A DNA stretch of 64,000 nt from CAVTJX01 sp963735175 (GTDB lineage: Bacteria; Electryoneota; RPQS01). The notes beneath the pieces are model-generated. The model ran no database searches. It saw nothing but the letters and a program-made list of their open reading frames with translations, and was not told the DNA's origin. Where the stretch lies: assembly GCA_963735175.1 (NCBI GenBank), contig CAVTJX010000018.1:124001-188000 (forward strand), in the 5' to 3' direction. A program made the translations under genes and the position numbers. Positions 61,458 through 64,000 of the stretch are shown here, in pieces. Each line of letters begins with the position of its first letter. Within the stretch, counting starts at the first letter, position 1.

Positions 61458-62651
61458 TCATCGGGTAGAGGATGTTTCCAGTCTTGTTTTCAACGACAAG
61501 ATAGATGCCGCGAGGGCGTTGGCCAGCTTCTGACGGCCGCTCGCGGAACTGAGCAGGGCGACGTCCCGTGCGTGCGAAAGAAAGCCGCACTCCACCAGCA
61601 GGGCCGGCATGGACGCCCCCATGAGCACATAAAATCCGGCCTGGTCCACTCCCCGTGATTCAAGACCCGTGGCCAATGAGGCCGCACGCTCCGCCGCTGC
61701 GGCCCAAGCTTCGCTGTCGCGTAAATTCTGGCTTGTCGCCATCGACTGCAAAATGAAACTCGCCTCAGTCAGCGGCTGATAACCACTGGTATCGTCTTCC
61801 AGATCGACGACGCTGTTTTCCTTCAGCGCCGCTTCAATCGCCCGGGAAGTGCGCGCGGGGCTCAGGAAGTAAGTTTCGATACCACGCACCGATTTGTCGC
61901 GGTGACTGTTGCAGTGAATCGAGATGAAAACGTCGCCTTGCTTCTCGTTGGCCAGGCGCGTCCGCTGCTGCAACGATACGAAATTGTCCGCGTTGCGTGT
62001 CAGTTCAACGGTCAACCCACTGTCGCGCAACGCTTGGGCCAGCCGCCGCGCAATATCCAGCGTCACGTGCTTTTCCTGCACATTCGCGAGGCCAATCGCT
62101 CCCGGATCTTTGCCACCATGCCCGGGATCGACAATGACGGTCTTCAATGTCCAGTGAGCCTCTGTCCCGGCCGCCGGGATTGACGGTGGCAAAACCGGTA
62201 TCGGCGCCGCTTCCAGAGACAGGACGCGGATCTCTGGCATGACAGAGTCGACTGTTACTGCGCCGGGGAACAGATCCGGCAGTGCCGGGAGCGGCAGCCA
62301 GACTATACCGTTCCGTTCTTCCGGTACCCGGCGTAATTGTACGAATTTATCCCCGACCTTCACGAACGCATTGCCCGCGCGCAGCGTGACTGTCGCGGGG
62401 ATCGCGCTGATCGTCACCTCCGTCCCGCTGACCTTCACAGGCCATTGGACCGCTCGCGCCAGATCGACCGCGGAAATCAGGCGTTCATCACCGCTGTGCT
62501 CGATCTGCAAACTGTCCCGCGCCGCGCCGGAGCGGTCGGTGACCATAACCAGGTTCTGGCTCCGCCCCAGCGTAGCGATGATGAGTAGAATCAGTAAGCC
62601 GCTGCGCAAGGGATACATGAATCGGCGGTGTGTAAGAGAGGTGGAATTCAT
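61458..62651 (-). CDS. N-acetylmuramoyl-L-alanine amidase (Amidase_3) with copper-amine-oxidase-like N-domain
   Basis: Periplasmic wall hydrolase, about 397 residues, intact. Signal peptide (LRSGLLILLIIATLGRS), an N-terminal domain of the type that binds the wall (RLISAVDLARAVQWPVKVSG, VQLRRVPEERNGIVWLPLP), then Amidase_3 with zinc ligands in IVDPGHGGKDPGA, NVQEKHVTLDIARRL, VFISIHCNSH and ALLVECGFLSH. Start taken at MNSTSLTH, whose ATGA overlaps the glycosyltransferase stop; a longer ORF has no signal. Confidence 0.92.
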   Translation of the reverse strand: MNSTSLTHRRFMYPLRSGLLILLIIATLGRSQNLVMVTDRSGAARDSLQIEHSGDERLISAVDLARAVQWPVKVSGTEVTISAIPATVTLRAGNAFVKVGDKFVQLRRVPEERNGIVWLPLPALPDLFPGAVTVDSVMPEIRVLSLEAAPIPVLPPSIPAAGTEAHWTLKTVIVDPGHGGKDPGAIGLANVQEKHVTLDIARRLAQALRDSGLTVELTRNADNFVSLQQRTRLANEKQGDVFISIHCNSHRDKSVRGIETYFLSPARTSRAIEAALKENSVVDLEDDTSGYQPLTEASFILQSMATSQNLRDSEAWAAAAERAASLATGLESRGVDQAGFYVLMGASMPALLVECGFLSHARDVALLSSASGRQKLANALAASILSLKTRLETSSTR

Positions 62652-63496
62652 TTCAGCCTGCCGCGAAGTCCAGCCAGAATCACGCGCGGTGGTTCCGTCA
62701 GCATGAAATCCGCCAGCGCCCACGTGCGAAGCAGGATGTTCGGTTGGTGCTTGCGTAAGAGCCGTTTCAAACTCGCCCACTTGCGTACCAGTTTCCGCCG
62801 CGACAGATTGCCGCCCAATGAGGCCGAGACTTTATGCCACACCTTGGCCGCCGGAACATAAACCAGCGGATAGCCCGCCTCCCGCGCCCGCAGCGAATAA
62901 TCCACGTCTTCACTGTAAAGCTCAAAACTCTCGTCGAGCAGGCCGACGGTATCAAACACGGCCCGCGGCGCAAACATCGCGCAGCCTGTTACCCAATCGG
63001 TTTCCTCGAGGCGGTCGTACTGCCCACGGTCCACATCGCGGATCCCGCGATGGCCAATGCGCGCCCTTCTCAGCGACAGTTTGCCGCCCGCGTACCACAA
63101 CAGGTCCGCCTGCCGCGCATAGTAAATTTTGGGACAGAACAATCCGGGGCCAATTTGCGCTTCCGCCGCCAGCAGCTCCGCCACCAGCCGCTGATCCACC
63201 AATGTGTCGTTATTCAACAGCAGCAGATGGGAACAGCCGTCTGCCAGTGCGCGCACGATCCCCACGTTGTTCCCCCCCGCCCACAACAGATTGCGTCGGT
63301 TGGCGAGGAGGGTAATCGCTGCGCCGTATTCCCGGTGCAAGGCCTCCACACTGCCGTCGGTGGACCCATTATCCACTACGTAGAGATCAACCGGCGGCCC
63401 TTCCAGCGCGCGCAGACTCATCAGGCACGCGCGCGTGTCCTCCAGACCGTTCCAGTTCAAGACGATGATACCCACGTGGGGAGTCGGGGAGATCAT
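62648..63496 (-). CDS. Family 2 glycosyltransferase
   Basis: GT-A enzyme, rhamnosyltransferase-like, 282 residues, intact. Seen: VGIIVLNWNGLEDTRACLMSL, DLYVVDNGSTDGSVEALHRE, NLLWAGGNNVGIVRAL, LLLLNNDTLVDQRLV, LYSEDVDYSLRAREAGYPLVYVPAAKVWHK and a basic C-terminus. Its ATG is directly after the upstream TGA with no gap. Acts on a surface polysaccharide or glycolipid (inference). Confidence 0.92.
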   Translation of the reverse strand: MISPTPHVGIIVLNWNGLEDTRACLMSLRALEGPPVDLYVVDNGSTDGSVEALHREYGAAITLLANRRNLLWAGGNNVGIVRALADGCSHLLLLNNDTLVDQRLVAELLAAEAQIGPGLFCPKIYYARQADLLWYAGGKLSLRRARIGHRGIRDVDRGQYDRLEETDWVTGCAMFAPRAVFDTVGLLDESFELYSEDVDYSLRAREAGYPLVYVPAAKVWHKVSASLGGNLSRRKLVRKWASLKRLLRKHQPNILLRTWALADFMLTEPPRVILAGLRGRLK

Positions 63497-64000
63497 TCAG
63501 TATCGGCGGTAACTCAATTGGAGTCCGAATTCCAGGTTCTCATGCGTCGCGTCCGGCGTCGCGCTGTGGGTATGCGCAAGCTTCAACGCCAGGGCCGCGT
63601 CATGCCAATCTCGTGCAAACATCAGCGTGGCTCGCCGCCCTGTTCCCGTGAGCGGCACCAGCGGATAGCCGCCGACGGCAGAACTTTCATACACCGCCGT
63701 CGCAACATCTTGATCCGGGAAATTGAAAAAGGTCAATCGGCCCCAGAGGCTGGCCGACAGCAGGCGGGCTCTCGCTTGCAGATAGAGCAGGGTTCCCAGT
63801 GAATGTGTATTCTTCCCCGTCGTCGTGGCGGAACGGATTTCGTAGCGAATCCGGTACATTTCCGCTTCGCCCCCGAAGAGATCCACCCGCGCCCGGTCGA
63901 GGACCACTCGCCGCGAGCCGTACCATGCGGCATATTCTTCGCGTTCGCGTCGCCCGGCCGACCAATCGAGTCGGACTGCGGACAGGAAATTCAGTCGCCA
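63497..64000 (-). CDS. C-terminal part of a putative outer-membrane barrel protein (cut by the window edge)
   Basis: The frame is open to the window end. The 167 residues show strand after strand typical of a barrel wall (LNFLSAVRLDWSAG; RVDLFGGEAEMYRIRYEIRS; TLLYLQARARLLSASLWGRL; TLMFARDWHDAALALKLAHT) and end LEFGLQLSYRRY. No family recognised; the N-terminal part lies beyond the window. Confidence 0.6.
   Translation of the reverse strand, partial: WRLNFLSAVRLDWSAGRREREEYAAWYGSRRVVLDRARVDLFGGEAEMYRIRYEIRSATTTGKNTHSLGTLLYLQARARLLSASLWGRLTFFNFPDQDVATAVYESSAVGGYPLVPLTGTGRRATLMFARDWHDAALALKLAHTHSATPDATHENLEFGLQLSYRRY

Overview
The window reads as ordinary chromosomal DNA of a Gram-negative, outer-membrane-bearing bacterium with moderately high GC. 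Evidence for an outer membrane is the LptE-type and other lipoproteins, several beta-barrel proteins, periplasmic amidases and PpiD. The aerotolerance (Bat) operon, a DUF2723/GT117 membrane protein with TPRs, a two-subunit-type methylmalonyl-CoA mutase and an FCB-like envelope gene set suggest an uncultured FCB-group or related candidate phylum (inference only; there is no rRNA to settle it). No phage, transposase, integrase or CRISPR array was seen. One tRNA gene (Asn) is present. Several promoters match the sigma-70 consensus closely, with an exact 17-base spacer.

A property of the whole window is that about half of the protein genes are broken by one or more single-base-type frameshifts. 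In each case the downstream frame carries the missing part of the same protein family. At least 40 such breaks were found, in both directions and often beside homopolymers, while other long genes (lepA, accC, the 973-aa helicase, batD, nuoM, rho) are intact. I read these as sequence or assembly errors and annotate the reconstructed genes over their full span.

Layout. 1-9.1 kb: ppiD-like gene (minus, cut by the window edge), then a plus-strand run: uvrB, a lipoprotein, purD, a sigma-54-type activator, lptE-like lipoprotein, tsaC, a DUF3108 protein and a conserved protein of uncertain function. 9.2-27.2 kb: one very compact minus-strand run read from purE through two sugar-transfer genes, accA, a thioesterase, an SDR protein, a helicase-exonuclease fusion, biotin carboxylase, biotin carrier, methylmalonyl-CoA mutase large subunit, biotin ligase, coaX, a cell-wall amidase, greA, a PspC protein, lepA and signal peptidase I. 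Many neighbours overlap by ATGA or GTGA. 27.2-32.1 kb: a beta-barrel protein, a GT117-type membrane protein and a glycosyltransferase. 32.4-40.6 kb: a complete moxR-DUF58-accessory-batA-batB-batC-batD-batE operon. 40.7-44.5 kb: two tiny genes, hinT, a PAS/GAF histidine kinase and a TPR lipoprotein. 44.7-48.5 kb (plus): tRNA-Asn, a decayed or badly sequenced barrel protein, a SIMPL protein, an aminotransferase and a DUF4920-like protein. 48.8-54.5 kb (minus): nuoJKLMN, the membrane arm of complex I. 54.6-59.0 kb: lipoprotein, barrel protein, glyA, nrdR. 59.2-64.0 kb: barrel fragment, glycosyltransferase, amidase, murI, rho.

Themes are envelope building (LptE, MurI, two amidases, three family-2 glycosyltransferases, polyprenol-phosphate mannosyltransferase, signal peptidase), acyl-CoA carboxylation and rearrangement with its own biotin ligase, respiration, and DNA repair (uvrB and a possible MrfA-MrfB-like fusion). 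The most unusual items are the helicase-exonuclease fusion, the coupled 39-aa and 28-aa genes before hinT, and a degenerate intergenic repeat next to the 3' ends of nuoN and rho.
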